Of a stretch of 40,336 nt of DNA, positions 17,378 to 25,156 are shown one piece after another. The DNA comes from Zoogloeaceae bacterium. GTDB lineage: Bacteria > Pseudomonadota > Gammaproteobacteria > Burkholderiales > Rhodocyclaceae. Position numbers and translations under genes: made by a program. Positions within the stretch are counted from its first letter, which is position 1. Every line of letters starts with the position of its first letter. The DNA lies in assembly GCA_031267345.1 (NCBI GenBank), contig JAIRZG010000034.1:1-40336 (forward strand), given 5' to 3'. The notes beneath the pieces were generated by a model. It searched no databases. It was not told the origin of the DNA and saw only the letters and a program-made list of their open reading frames with translations.

Positions 17378-17700
17378 GACGGCTCCGTTTCTTTTCTGAC
17401 CCACTCCAGATAGGCGGGCAGTCCCGTTGTCAGCGCCACGGCGATGATTTCCGGCAGGTCATAAGGGTGCAGGGCGCGAATCCGGGTTTCGACTGCGGCA
17501 TAGCGTTCGCGTGTGGTTTTGATGAAGAGCGGGATTTCCGCCGCCGTTTCCACCTTGCCTTGCCAGCGATACGTGGAATGACAGGCCGCCAGCACATTGA
17601 CGCAGGCCGCCAGTCCCTGTTCCACCAGCGCGCGCGCTAATCGCCCGGCGCTTTCTTCATCCGGAAAGGTCGTGATGACCAGCAAAATATCGGCGGACAT
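17362..17700 (-). CDS. cutA: Divalent-ion tolerance protein CutA
   Basis: 112 residues of the small trimeric CutA1 family. Typical segments are LVITTFPDEESAGRLARALVE near the N-terminus, AACVNVL, TYRWQGKVE, and HPYDLPEIIAV near the end. It was first linked to copper tolerance in E. coli; the biochemical role is unsettled. The start codon shares one base with the thrH stop (TGATG), and the gene end overlaps dsbD. Confidence 0.95.
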   Translation of the reverse strand: MSADILLVITTFPDEESAGRLARALVEQGLAACVNVLAACHSTYRWQGKVETAAEIPLFIKTTRERYAAVETRIRALHPYDLPEIIAVALTTGLPAYLEWVRKETEPSCAVC

Positions 17701-18311
17701 CAGGCAACACGCTGGAAGGCGGCGTCGATTTCGGCGGCGAGCGCGGCGTAATCCGTCACCACCGGATATTGCGGGAATTCGCGGATGACGTTTTCCGGCG
17801 GGCAAAAAAGAATGCCGCCATGCGCTTCGCCCAGCATGGCGGTGTCGTTGTAGGAATCGCCTGCCGCGACGGTTTTGAAATTCAGTTCCTTCAAGCGGCG
17901 CACGGCTTCCTGTTTCTGGTTGGGCATTCGCAGACGGTAATCGACGACAAAGCCCTGCGCGTCCGTTTCCAGACTGTGGCAAAACAGCGTCGGCCAGCCC
18001 AGTTGGCGCATCAATGGCTGGGCGAATTCGTAAAAGGTGTCGGAGAGGATGATCAGTTGATAACGTTCGCGCAAGTCATCAAGAAACGCCCGCGCGCCCG
18101 GCATCGGCCCCATGTCGGCAATGACCTTCCGGATGTCCGGCAGTCCCAGACCATGTTGGCGCAGGTGGCGCAGACGGAAGGCCATCAGCCTGTCGTAATC
18201 CGGCTCATCGCGCGTGGTGCGGCGCAGGGCGTCGATTCCGGCGCGCTCGGCGAATTCCACCCAGATTTCCGGCGTCAGCACCCCTTCCATATCAAGACAG
18301 ACCACGCGCAC
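17700..18311 (-). CDS. thrH: ThrH: phosphoserine phosphatase / phosphoserine:homoserine phosphotransferase
   Basis: 203 residues of the HAD superfamily, closely resembling Pseudomonas ThrH (about 205 aa). The nucleophile is D7 in CLDMEG, followed by PEIWVEFAERAGIDAL. Motif II is ILSDTFYEF and motif IV is GDSYNDT. The protein dephosphorylates phosphoserine and can transfer the phosphate to homoserine. The start is the GTG at 18311 with GGGAG upstream; an in-frame ATG 63 bp earlier adds residues absent from the family. It is the first gene of thrH-cutA-dsbD-pgpA, in which every junction overlaps. Confidence 0.93.
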   Translation of the reverse strand: MRVVCLDMEGVLTPEIWVEFAERAGIDALRRTTRDEPDYDRLMAFRLRHLRQHGLGLPDIRKVIADMGPMPGARAFLDDLRERYQLIILSDTFYEFAQPLMRQLGWPTLFCHSLETDAQGFVVDYRLRMPNQKQEAVRRLKELNFKTVAAGDSYNDTAMLGEAHGGILFCPPENVIREFPQYPVVTDYAALAAEIDAAFQRVA

Positions 18312-18384
18312 GACAAACTCCCGCCAAAGTTGAAGAACCGCGATTTTACCCGATGCGCCGCTTTTCGGTTCCACGGTGTGCCGG

Positions 18385-18520
18385 TGTAACCCATAGCCCG
18401 CTACGGAGAGAAGATCATGGGACAGGCGCTACACGGCTGCATCCGCGCGACAGAAGCGGCCATCGTGGCCTTCCGTAACTACGCCTTGCCGCCGCTGGAT
18501 GACGGTCTTTATTCCCCGCA
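18385..18520 (+). pseudogene. Relic of an IS481-family transposase gene with internal deletion
   Basis: An ATG at 18417 with GGAGAG upstream opens a frame reading MGQALHGCIRATEA and then AIVAFRNYALPPLDDGLYSPQ. From memory of the family, the first part matches the start of IS481 transposases (MGQ-LHG---TEA). The second part matches a segment normally about 45 residues further on (EEAI-VAFR-H-LLPLDDCLYALQ). An in-frame deletion has therefore joined the two, and everything downstream, including the catalytic DDE region, is lost. TGTAACCCATA at 18385 resembles an IS481 left end. The frame then runs on into the hairpin and the end of sodB, which is not transposase sequence. Confidence 0.7.
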
Positions 18521-18549
18521 AGCCCGATCCGCAAAAGTCGGGCTTGCGG
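18516..18549. terminator. 12-bp perfect hairpin, probable sodB terminator
   Basis: CCGCAAGCCCGA (18516-18527) pairs perfectly with TCGGGCTTGCGG (18538-18549) around a 10-base loop, just after the sodB stop codon on the minus strand. The stem is strong, but no clean T-run follows in either direction, so termination efficiency is uncertain. Confidence 0.6.
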
Positions 18550-18556
18550 CGGGACA

Positions 18557-19141
18557 TCAGCCCAGATTCTTTGCCGCGAAATCCCAATCGACCAGATGAT
18601 TGACAAAGGCTTCAAGGAATTTCGGGCGCAGGTTGCGGTAGTCGATGTAGTAGGCGTGTTCCCAGACATCGACGCAAAGCAGCGGGGTATCGGCGGTGGT
18701 CAAAGGATTGCCGGCGGCGCTGGTGTTGACGATGTCCAGCGCGCCATCCGGCTTTTTCACCAGCCAGGTCCAGCCGGAACCGAAATTGCCGACGGCGGCG
18801 GTTTGAAACGCTTTTTTGAATTCATCGCAGCCACCCCAGCGGGCGTGGATGGCCTCCGCCAGTTTTCCGGCAGGTGCGCCGCCACCCTCGGGTTTCATGC
18901 CGTTCCAGAAAAAAGTGTGATTCCACACCTGCGCCGCATTGTTGAAGATGCCGCCTGCGGGCGCTTTGCGGATAATGGCTTCCAGCGACAGGTCAGCATA
19001 TTCCGTACCCTTGATCAGGGCGTTGAGATTGACCACATAGCTGTTGTGGTGCTTGCCGTAGTGATATTCAAGGGTCTCCGGCGAGAGATGCGGAGCAAGC
19101 GCGTCCTGAGCGTAGGGAAGCGGGGGGAGTTGATGTTCCAT
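18557..19141 (-). CDS. sodB: Iron superoxide dismutase
   Basis: A 194-residue Fe-type SOD. Metal ligands are H27, H75 (VWNHTFFW), D158 and H162 (DVWEHAYY). The Gln in NNAAQVWNH just before H75 is the Fe-SOD signature, as opposed to Mn-SOD. It converts superoxide to oxygen and peroxide in the cytoplasm. The start [10 protein letters not shown] is preceded by GGAG, and a plausible promoter lies 40-68 bp upstream. The extended frame further upstream is promoter DNA. Confidence 0.97.
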   Translation of the reverse strand: MEHQLPPLPYAQDALAPHLSPETLEYHYGKHHNSYVVNLNALIKGTEYADLSLEAIIRKAPAGGIFNNAAQVWNHTFFWNGMKPEGGGAPAGKLAEAIHARWGGCDEFKKAFQTAAVGNFGSGWTWLVKKPDGALDIVNTSAAGNPLTTADTPLLCVDVWEHAYYIDYRNLRPKFLEAFVNHLVDWDFAAKNLG

Positions 19142-19180
19142 GTTGTGTATTCTCCGTTGGTTTTTCGTTGGGGGAAATGG

Positions 19181-19209
19181 ATTGTAGGGGGCTTTGCGAA
19201 CAGCGTCCA
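19181..19209 (-). promoter_or_regulatory. Candidate sigma-70 promoter of sodB
   Basis: Read on the minus strand: TGGACG (-35, 19209-19204), a 17-bp spacer, and TACAAT (-10, 19186-19181), about 40 bp before the sodB start codon. I see no clear Fur or OxyR site. Confidence 0.5.
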
Positions 19210-19239
19210 GCATTTGCCAGGATACGCAAGGCCGGAAGG

Positions 19240-20424
19240 CTACGATCCTTGTTCTTCCACTTTTTGTCCCCTGACCCCCAGCGCGGTCATCAGGTAGACG
19301 AGGCCGTAGCAGACCCAGCGCAGCAGGCGGATGCGCCAGGATTGGCGTCCCAGGGCGTTCAGGGTCAGTTCCTGCGCGTCGTTGGCGATGACCTGTTGCA
19401 GACTGGCCTCCAGTTCTGCGGCAAATTGGCGGTCAAGAACGGCGACATTGCTTTCCCGCGCCAGCAGCAGGCTGAACGGATCAATATTGAAAGAGCCGAC
19501 AGTCGCCCATTTCTGGTCGATGACCGCGACCTTGGCATGTAAAAAGCCTCGCTGATACTCAAAAATACGCACACCCGCGCGCAACAACAGACCATAGAGC
19601 GCCTGCGTGGCGTAGTGCAACACGGGGTGGTCGCTTTTGCCCTGCAACAGCACGGTAACGCGAATGCCGCGGCGGGCGGCGTTGGTCAGGGCGCGACGAA
19701 AGCGCAGGCCGGGAAAAAAATAGGCGTTGGCGACGACAATGGAAACACGCGCGGCGCGCATGGCTTCCAGATAGGCGTTGGCGATGGTGTTGCGATGGCG
19801 AACGCTGTTGCGCAGCAAAAAGGCCGCTTGCTGGAAACCCGCCACCTGCGGGCGCGGCAGGTCGTTCGCGGACAGACGGTCGCGGCGCCTGAAGCTGACC
19901 CAGGCGACTTTTTCCCAGTCGCGCCGCAGGGTATTCCAGATTGGAACCAGCAGCGGCCCTTCGATGCGTACAGAATAATCGAGGCGCGGGCCGATATGGG
20001 CGGGAACATTGCGGTCATCAATGATGTTGATGCCGCCGACAAAGGCGACGCGCCCATCAATGGCGACGAGTTTGCGATGCAAACGGCGCAGACGATGGCG
20101 GCGCAGGCGAAACACGCCGGGAAAGCGGGCGATCTCCGCGCGAAACACCAGCGTCGCCACCCCCGCCGCGCGCAACATGTCGCCAAAGGCGGCGACAAAA
20201 TTTCGCGCGCCAAAACCATCGACCAGCACCCGCGCCTTGACGCCGCGCCGCGCCGCGTTCACGAGCGCCGCCGCGACCGCCTGACCAATGGCGTCGTCGG
20301 CAAAAATATAGGTCTGCAAAAAAATTTCCCGCCGCGCCGCCGCTATCGCCTGAAGCAGCGCGGGAAAATAGTCCTGCCCGCAGCGTAGCAGGGTGATGTG
20401 ATTGCCGCCGGTGAATTCCGTCAT
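19240..20424 (-). CDS. clsB: Cardiolipin synthase, ClsB-type phospholipase D family
   Basis: 394 residues with two HKD catalytic motifs: H116-K118-D123 (HRKLVAID, then GGIN) and H296-K298-D303 (HAKVAVID, then GSFN). There is no N-terminal membrane pair, which fits ClsB rather than ClsA. It forms cardiolipin from phosphatidylglycerol and a second phospholipid at the inner membrane. The C-terminal residues ([13 protein letters not shown]) are encoded by a degenerate dispersed repeat. It follows the radical SAM gene by 22 bp on the same strand. Confidence 0.92.
   Translation of the reverse strand: MTEFTGGNHITLLRCGQDYFPALLQAIAAARREIFLQTYIFADDAIGQAVAAALVNAARRGVKARVLVDGFGARNFVAAFGDMLRAAGVATLVFRAEIARFPGVFRLRRHRLRRLHRKLVAIDGRVAFVGGINIIDDRNVPAHIGPRLDYSVRIEGPLLVPIWNTLRRDWEKVAWVSFRRRDRLSANDLPRPQVAGFQQAAFLLRNSVRHRNTIANAYLEAMRAARVSIVVANAYFFPGLRFRRALTNAARRGIRVTVLLQGKSDHPVLHYATQALYGLLLRAGVRIFEYQRGFLHAKVAVIDQKWATVGSFNIDPFSLLLARESNVAVLDRQFAAELEASLQQVIANDAQELTLNALGRQSWRIRLLRWVCYGLVYLMTALGVRGQKVEEQGS
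19248..19274 (-). repeat. Heptamer-repeat element, copy 4 (degenerate)
   Basis: The minus strand carries the conserved head TCAGGGGAC (19274-19266), followed by a decayed purine-rich stretch. It lies inside the last codons and stop region of clsB. Confidence 0.5.
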
Positions 20425-20446
20425 GCGCCGCGCCTTTGCCGCCGCC

Positions 20447-21343
20447 CTACAGCCCGCGCGCCCAGGCCGGACGCAGGGGCGCGTTTTCCGGATGCGCGAG
20501 CGCGCTCTGGATCTGGTTCAACAATTTTGCCTTGTCCTCCGGCAGATTACCGCGCAGGGAAAGCCAGTTGGAAGCGTGATCGCTGCGAAAGACGGTGCGT
20601 TTCAATTCAAGCCGTTCGATGAACTGCGCCATCTCGCCCAGCAAACCGGGGATGGAAAGCGGCGTCCATTCCGGAAAAGCGGCGCGAAAACGCGCTTCGC
20701 CCAGCGGAAAACTCAACACCAGCATCGCCAGATATTCCGGCTGCACGGCGTTCATCAACTCGGCGGAATGTTGCGCGTGCGCATCGCTCATGGCTTCGCC
20801 GCCCAGTCCATTCAAAATCATCACTGAACGGCGTATGCCCGCCGCGCCCAGCTTTTCCAGCGCCTCGCGCGTACTGGCGAAGGTTTCGCCCTTGTTAATT
20901 CGGGCGAGCACGGTGTCATCGCCCGATTCCGCGCCCACATAAACCAGGGAAAGTCCCGCCGCCGCCAGTTCCTGCAATTCCACCACGCTTTTGTTCCGCA
21001 CATTGCGCGGCAGACCGTAACAGGAAACCCGACGCACGGCGGGCAGACGCGCGCGAATGGCGAGCAATACCTCCAGCAGACGCCGGGTCGACAGCGTCAG
21101 CGCGTCGCCATCTGCGAGAAATATCCGGCGAATGTCCGCCGCGTTTTCCTGTGCGCCCAACGCCTGGATCCCCGCCAGCGTTTCTGCGGCGTCGCGCGTC
21201 CGAAAGCGTTTCTGCGGCGCGGTGTACATTTCGCAAAAGGCGCAGCGATTCCATGAACAGCCGTCCGTCAGCGGCAAAATCAGGGAATGCGCCTCGCTGG
21301 GCGGACGATAGATCGGCTCGATATAACGCAGGGGGAAACCCAT
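20447..21343 (-). CDS. Radical SAM protein of unknown substrate
   Basis: 298 residues with an Fe-S/SAM cluster motif C29-x4-C34-x2-C37 (DGCSWNRCAFC). The first gap is one residue longer than the usual CX3CX2C. Other radical-SAM landmarks are FLADGDAL, the VYVGAESG segment and the ILNGLGGE strand. No auxiliary cluster, B12-binding or TRAM domain is visible. The family is widespread in proteobacteria but uncharacterised as far as I can tell. It follows the CNP1-like gene by 27 bp, suggesting an operon rppH-CNP1-radical SAM-clsB. Confidence 0.88.
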   Translation of the reverse strand: MGFPLRYIEPIYRPPSEAHSLILPLTDGCSWNRCAFCEMYTAPQKRFRTRDAAETLAGIQALGAQENAADIRRIFLADGDALTLSTRRLLEVLLAIRARLPAVRRVSCYGLPRNVRNKSVVELQELAAAGLSLVYVGAESGDDTVLARINKGETFASTREALEKLGAAGIRRSVMILNGLGGEAMSDAHAQHSAELMNAVQPEYLAMLVLSFPLGEARFRAAFPEWTPLSIPGLLGEMAQFIERLELKRTVFRSDHASNWLSLRGNLPEDKAKLLNQIQSALAHPENAPLRPAWARGL

Positions 21344-21370
21344 GACGCATGTCCTTCGGGGCGGAAAAAA

Positions 21371-21952
21371 TCAGGGTGCTTCTGCCCAGGGTTCGCCTTC
21401 TTTTTTGATCGCCCAGCGAACGCTTTCAACATCCGTGGCGATCAGGCCGTTCGGGCAGAAAAAGTCCAGAAACAGGGCGGCGTGATAGCGGTTGGTGGTC
21501 TCGTTGCGAATGCGCGTCCACTGGCTGCCACGCGCGGGCGACCAGATTTTTTCATGGACGCGCCCGATGGCGTAAGTGCGTTTTTCACTGCTTTGACAGC
21601 GCATCCCTTCGTGGCTGATGTTTTTGATGCCGGAGGGACTGACGATCATCAAGGTGTAGCGCACCACGCCATCGCTGCCGATGCTGATGTTTTTGACATC
21701 GACAAAAAACCTGCTGCTGGCGGTGGCGCTCACATAAAAGCGGTACAAATCCTGCGGCTCCGGATAGGCAGGGAGTTCGGGCGCGTTTTCTTCCCAGTCC
21801 TTGCGTTCGTTTTCGTCTTCGTCCGAAGTATAGGTATCGCGCTTGCCATAACCATAGACATCGCCATCGCGCGGCGCGGCCTGAAGGGTGAGGCAGAAAA
21901 CCGTCGCGCCAAGGCACAACAGCGTTTTACGGTGACGCGCCCCGATCTTCAT
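21371..21952 (-). CDS. CNP1-like exported protein
   Basis: 193 residues from the ATG overlapping the rppH stop (ATGA). A Sec signal peptide with cleavage probable near LQA-AP (about residue 25) points to periplasmic or envelope location. The mature part contains an acidic linker ([17 protein letters not shown]) and the CNP1-like domain ([34 protein letters not shown]). The family is named after a cryptic neisserial protein and is largely restricted to betaproteobacteria; its function is unknown. The long frame upstream of 21952 lies in rppH. Confidence 0.88.
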   Translation of the reverse strand: MKIGARHRKTLLCLGATVFCLTLQAAPRDGDVYGYGKRDTYTSDEDENERKDWEENAPELPAYPEPQDLYRFYVSATASSRFFVDVKNISIGSDGVVRYTLMIVSPSGIKNISHEGMRCQSSEKRTYAIGRVHEKIWSPARGSQWTRIRNETTNRYHAALFLDFFCPNGLIATDVESVRWAIKKEGEPWAEAP

Positions 21953-22482
21953 GCTTCGATTTCCGAAACGGGTTCGGGCGCGATGGATGGCGCGGGCGAC
22001 CAGGGTTTGCCGTGTTCGAGGAAACGCGCCAGTTCGTTCAACGCCCGGGTATAGACCTCGCGTTTGAATTCGATGACGTTTTCCAGCGGCATCCAGTAGT
22101 CGAGCCAGCGCCAGGCGTCGAATTCGGGATGCGCGGAGGCGCGCAACGACACGTCGCTGTCGTGGCCGACGAGCCGCAGCAGGAACCAGATCTGTTTTTG
22201 TCCCTTGTAGGAACCGCGCCATTCGCGTTTGATCCAGTGTGTTGGCACCTCATAGCGCAACCAGCCCCTGGTTCGTCCGAGGATATGCACGTGTTCGGGG
22301 CGCAGCCCGACTTCTTCGTGCAGTTCGCGGTACATGGCTTCTTCCGGCGTTTCGCCGCGTTTGATGCCGCCTTGCGGGAACTGCCAGGAATGCGCCCGTA
22401 TCCGTTTTCCCCAGAAAACCTCGTTTTTGCCGTTGCACAAGACGATGCCGACGTTCGGGCGAAAGCCTTCGCGGTCGAGCAT
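21949..22482 (-). CDS. rppH: RNA pyrophosphohydrolase RppH
   Basis: A 177-residue Nudix hydrolase that removes pyrophosphate from the 5' end of mRNAs, starting RNase E-dependent decay. The Nudix box GX5EX7REUXEEXGU spans residues 38-60 (G38, E44, R52, E53, E56, E57, G59). The N-terminus ([17 protein letters not shown]) and the QKQIWFLLR segment are characteristic. It heads the minus-strand operon and is divergent from proS. Confidence 0.96.
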   Translation of the reverse strand: MLDREGFRPNVGIVLCNGKNEVFWGKRIRAHSWQFPQGGIKRGETPEEAMYRELHEEVGLRPEHVHILGRTRGWLRYEVPTHWIKREWRGSYKGQKQIWFLLRLVGHDSDVSLRASAHPEFDAWRWLDYWMPLENVIEFKREVYTRALNELARFLEHGKPWSPAPSIAPEPVSEIEA

Positions 22483-22590
22483 GATGTGTCCTGCTAAATT
22501 GACTTAGGACGGATTCTTTCATAACTGTAACTTCCATGCAAAATTACCTGCCGTTGTAGAATCGCGTTCTTTGTCAAGTGGATGTTTTTT

Positions 22591-24321
22591 ATGCGTTCTT
22601 CCCGCTTTTTCTTCACCACCTCAAAGGAAGCGCCCGCCGACGCGGACGTGATCAGCCAGAAACTCATGTTGCGCGCCGGTCTCATCAAGCGCGTCGCCTC
22701 CGGCGTGTATACCTGGATGCCGCTGGGTCTCCGGACGCTACGCAAGGTGGAGCGCGTCATCCGCGAGGAAATGAACCGCGCGGGCGCGGTCGAACTCCTG
22801 ATGCCCGCCGTGCAGCCCGCCGAACTCTGGCAGGAATCGGGACGCTGGGAAAAATACGGCCCGGAACTGCTGCGCTTCAAGGATCGCCACCAGCGCGATT
22901 TCGTCATTGGCCCGACGCATGAAGAAGTTATCACCGACGTGGTGCGCCGCGACGTGAAAAGCTATCGCCAGTTGCCGCTGCACCTCTACCAGATTCAAAC
23001 CAAGTTCCGTGACGAAATCCGCCCGCGTTTCGGCGTCATGCGCGGACGCGAATTTTTGATGAAAGACGGCTATTCCTTCCATACGAGTTTCGCGGATTTG
23101 CAACGCGAATACCAGGTGATGCACACTGCCTACAGCCGCATTTTTACCCGTCTGGGACTGCAATTCCGCGCCGTGGCGGCGGATACCGGCTCCATCGGCG
23201 GTACGGGTTCGCACGAATTTCACGTGATTGCCGCAACGGGCGAGGACGACATCGCCTATTGCCCGGATTCCGGCTACGCCGCCAATGTGGAACTGGCGGA
23301 AGCCCTGACGCCCGCTGACGCCCGTCCCGCGCCTGCCGCCGCGCTACAGAAAGTGGCGACGCCGGACAAGACCGTCTGCGTCGACGTGGCGGAATTTTTG
23401 CGCATTCCCCTGCAACAACTGGTCAAGGCTATTGCCGTGGTCAGCGAAACTACAGAGGGCAAAAAGACCTTCGCGCTGCTGCTGTTGCGCGGCGACCATG
23501 AATTGAACGAAATCAAGACGGGCAAGCTGCCCGGTCTCGATCCTTTCCGTTTCGCCACGCCCGCCGAAGTGGAAGCCTTTTTGGGCTGCGTCCCCGGCTA
23601 CATCGGCCCGGTCGGGGTGGATGCCGAACGGGTGCGCGTCATTGCCGACCGCAGCGTGGCGGTCATGGGCAATTTTGTCTGTGGCGCGAACGCGGCGGGC
23701 TGCCATTTGATCGGCGTCAATTTTGGTCGCGACTGCCCGGAACCGGAGGTTGCCGACTTGCGGAAGGTGGTCGCGGGCGATCCTTCTCCCGATGGCAAGG
23801 GCGCGTTGTTGCTGTGTCGCGGCATTGAGGTCGGGCATATTTTCCAGCTTCGCACCACCTACGCGCGCGCGCTGGACTGCGGCTATCTGGACGAACAGGG
23901 CAAGCGTCAGGTCATGGAAATGGGCTGCTACGGTATTGGCGTTTCGCGCATCGTCGGTGCCGCCATCGAACAGGGGCACGATGATAAAGGCATCGTCTTT
24001 CCCGCCGCCATCGCGCCTTTTCAGATCGCCATCGCGCCGATGGGCTATTACAGGAGCGAAGCCGTGCAAGTCGCCACCGACCAGCTTTACGAAGAACTCG
24101 GCGGCGCCGGTTTCGACGTGTTGCTCGATGATCGCGACGAACGCCCCGGCGCGATGTTTGCCGACCTGGATCTGATCGGCATTCCGCATCGCGTCGTGGT
24201 CGGCGAGCGCGGCCTGAAAGAAGGCAGGCTGGAATACAAGGGGCGACAGGATGAGGCCGCCATCCTGCTGAAAAAAAGCGCCCTGCTGACTTTATTGAAA
24301 GAAAAACTGTGCGTCGCCTGA
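22591..24321 (+). CDS. proS: Prolyl-tRNA synthetase
   Basis: 576 residues, bacterial class II ProRS. Motif 1 is around [14 protein letters not shown], motif 2 around [12 protein letters not shown], and motif 3 around GIGVSR. An INS editing domain, which deacylates Ala-tRNA-Pro, is inserted between motifs 2 and 3. The ATG at MRSSRFFF (22591) matches the family N-terminus; an ATG 9 bp earlier is the alternative. The lytic transglycosylase gene starts inside its last codons. Confidence 0.97.
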   Translation: MRSSRFFFTTSKEAPADADVISQKLMLRAGLIKRVASGVYTWMPLGLRTLRKVERVIREEMNRAGAVELLMPAVQPAELWQESGRWEKYGPELLRFKDRHQRDFVIGPTHEEVITDVVRRDVKSYRQLPLHLYQIQTKFRDEIRPRFGVMRGREFLMKDGYSFHTSFADLQREYQVMHTAYSRIFTRLGLQFRAVAADTGSIGGTGSHEFHVIAATGEDDIAYCPDSGYAANVELAEALTPADARPAPAAALQKVATPDKTVCVDVAEFLRIPLQQLVKAIAVVSETTEGKKTFALLLLRGDHELNEIKTGKLPGLDPFRFATPAEVEAFLGCVPGYIGPVGVDAERVRVIADRSVAVMGNFVCGANAAGCHLIGVNFGRDCPEPEVADLRKVVAGDPSPDGKGALLLCRGIEVGHIFQLRTTYARALDCGYLDEQGKRQVMEMGCYGIGVSRIVGAAIEQGHDDKGIVFPAAIAPFQIAIAPMGYYRSEAVQVATDQLYEELGGAGFDVLLDDRDERPGAMFADLDLIGIPHRVVVGERGLKEGRLEYKGRQDEAAILLKKSALLTLLKEKLCVA

Positions 24322-25028
24322 TTGTCGCGTTGCTGCTGTTGGGCTTCTCCCCGCTGCTCCAGGCGGGAGCGCAGCAGTATGAACCCTTGTCCGCCAGCGT
24401 GCGGGCGGCGCTTTCCGGCGCAATTGCCGACAAAAAGCCGCCGGGTAGTTCCTTCAAGGATTACGCCGAGGCGCTGGCCTGGCTTTCCGTCATGTCGGAA
24501 CGCCTGTCCCGTCGCGTTCCTGATCAGGCGTATCGACTGGAGCTTCTGCGCGCCATTCACTACGAAGCCACCCGCGCCGGACTCGACCCGCAACTGGTGC
24601 TGGGCTTGATTCAGGTGGAATCCGGCTTTCGCAAATACGCCGTATCCACCGCCGACGCCAGAGGCTACATGCAAGTTATGCCGTTCTGGATCAAGGTCAT
24701 CGGCCAGCCCGGCGACAACCTGTTTCACCTGCGCACCAACCTGCGTTACGGCTGCACCATCCTGCGCCACTATCTGACCATCGAAAAAGGCGACCTCTTT
24801 CGCGCCCTGGGACGCTACAACGGCAGCCTGGGCTACGCCGAATACCCCAATCTGGTCAAAGCCGCCTGGGAACAATGGCGTCTTGCGCCCGATTCTGCGT
24901 CTACCCCTGCGCCCAACTCCGCGCCCGAAGTCGGGAATCCGGGATCCGGCGCTCGAAATCCGGAACCCGCAAACTCGCCCATGGCGCGGCGCGTCCTGCT
25001 TAATACACGCATCGCGCCCACGCCGTAA
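24309..25028 (+). CDS. SLT-domain lytic transglycosylase
   Basis: 239 residues from a GTG start inside proS. A signal peptide ends near LLQAGA (about residue 20). The SLT domain has the catalytic E104 in [15 protein letters not shown], followed by [11 protein letters not shown] and the [10 protein letters not shown] motif. It cleaves murein glycan strands with 1,6-anhydro product formation. The tail after about residue 200 is low-complexity (Pro, Ser, Asn, Gly) and partly encoded by a 7-bp tandem array at 24933-24967. The proS-transglycosylase pair is a usual betaproteobacterial arrangement. Confidence 0.92.
   Translation: MRRLIVALLLLGFSPLLQAGAQQYEPLSASVRAALSGAIADKKPPGSSFKDYAEALAWLSVMSERLSRRVPDQAYRLELLRAIHYEATRAGLDPQLVLGLIQVESGFRKYAVSTADARGYMQVMPFWIKVIGQPGDNLFHLRTNLRYGCTILRHYLTIEKGDLFRALGRYNGSLGYAEYPNLVKAAWEQWRLAPDSASTPAPNSAPEVGNPGSGARNPEPANSPMARRVLLNTRIAPTP
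24933..24967 (+). repeat. Five-unit heptamer array inside the transglycosylase tail
   Basis: Consecutive 7-base units GGGAATC, CGGGATC, CGGCGCT, CGAAATC and CGGAACC. The unit differs from the RGRRGAC family. Because 7 is not a multiple of 3 the frame rotates, giving residues such as [12 protein letters not shown]. Confidence 0.6.
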
Positions 25029-25120
25029 GCATGGCCTCTGCGTTTCAGAGGTCAGGTATCCGGGCAGGCGCTTCTCAGATCCGCAATTGTAACCAGACGG
25101 CGCAACGCGGCGCGCTTTGA

Positions 25121-25151
25121 CTCGCTCGCCGCTCTCCGGGACGCGAGCGAG
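25121..25151. terminator. 9-bp hairpin between convergent transglycosylase and P-type ATPase genes
   Basis: CTCGCTCGC (25121-25129) and GCGAGCGAG (25143-25151) pair around a 13-base loop, just before the ATPase gene end. A smaller hairpin, CCTCTG-CGTTT-CAGAGG, lies at 25035-25051 just after the transglycosylase stop. Neither has a T-run; a bidirectional terminator role is inferred from position. Confidence 0.4.
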
Positions 25152-25156
25152 AGCGC

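Noticed and set aside
18520-18599. Continuation of the IS481 relic frame to 60 residues
   Set aside because: The last 26 codons come from the sodB terminator hairpin and the sodB 3' end, not from a transposase.
22483-22590. Promoters for the divergent rppH and proS genes
   Set aside because: TTGACA- and TTGACT-like hexamers exist (22572-22577 on the minus strand, 22499-22504 on the plus strand), but no -10 box lies at acceptable spacing, so no call was made.
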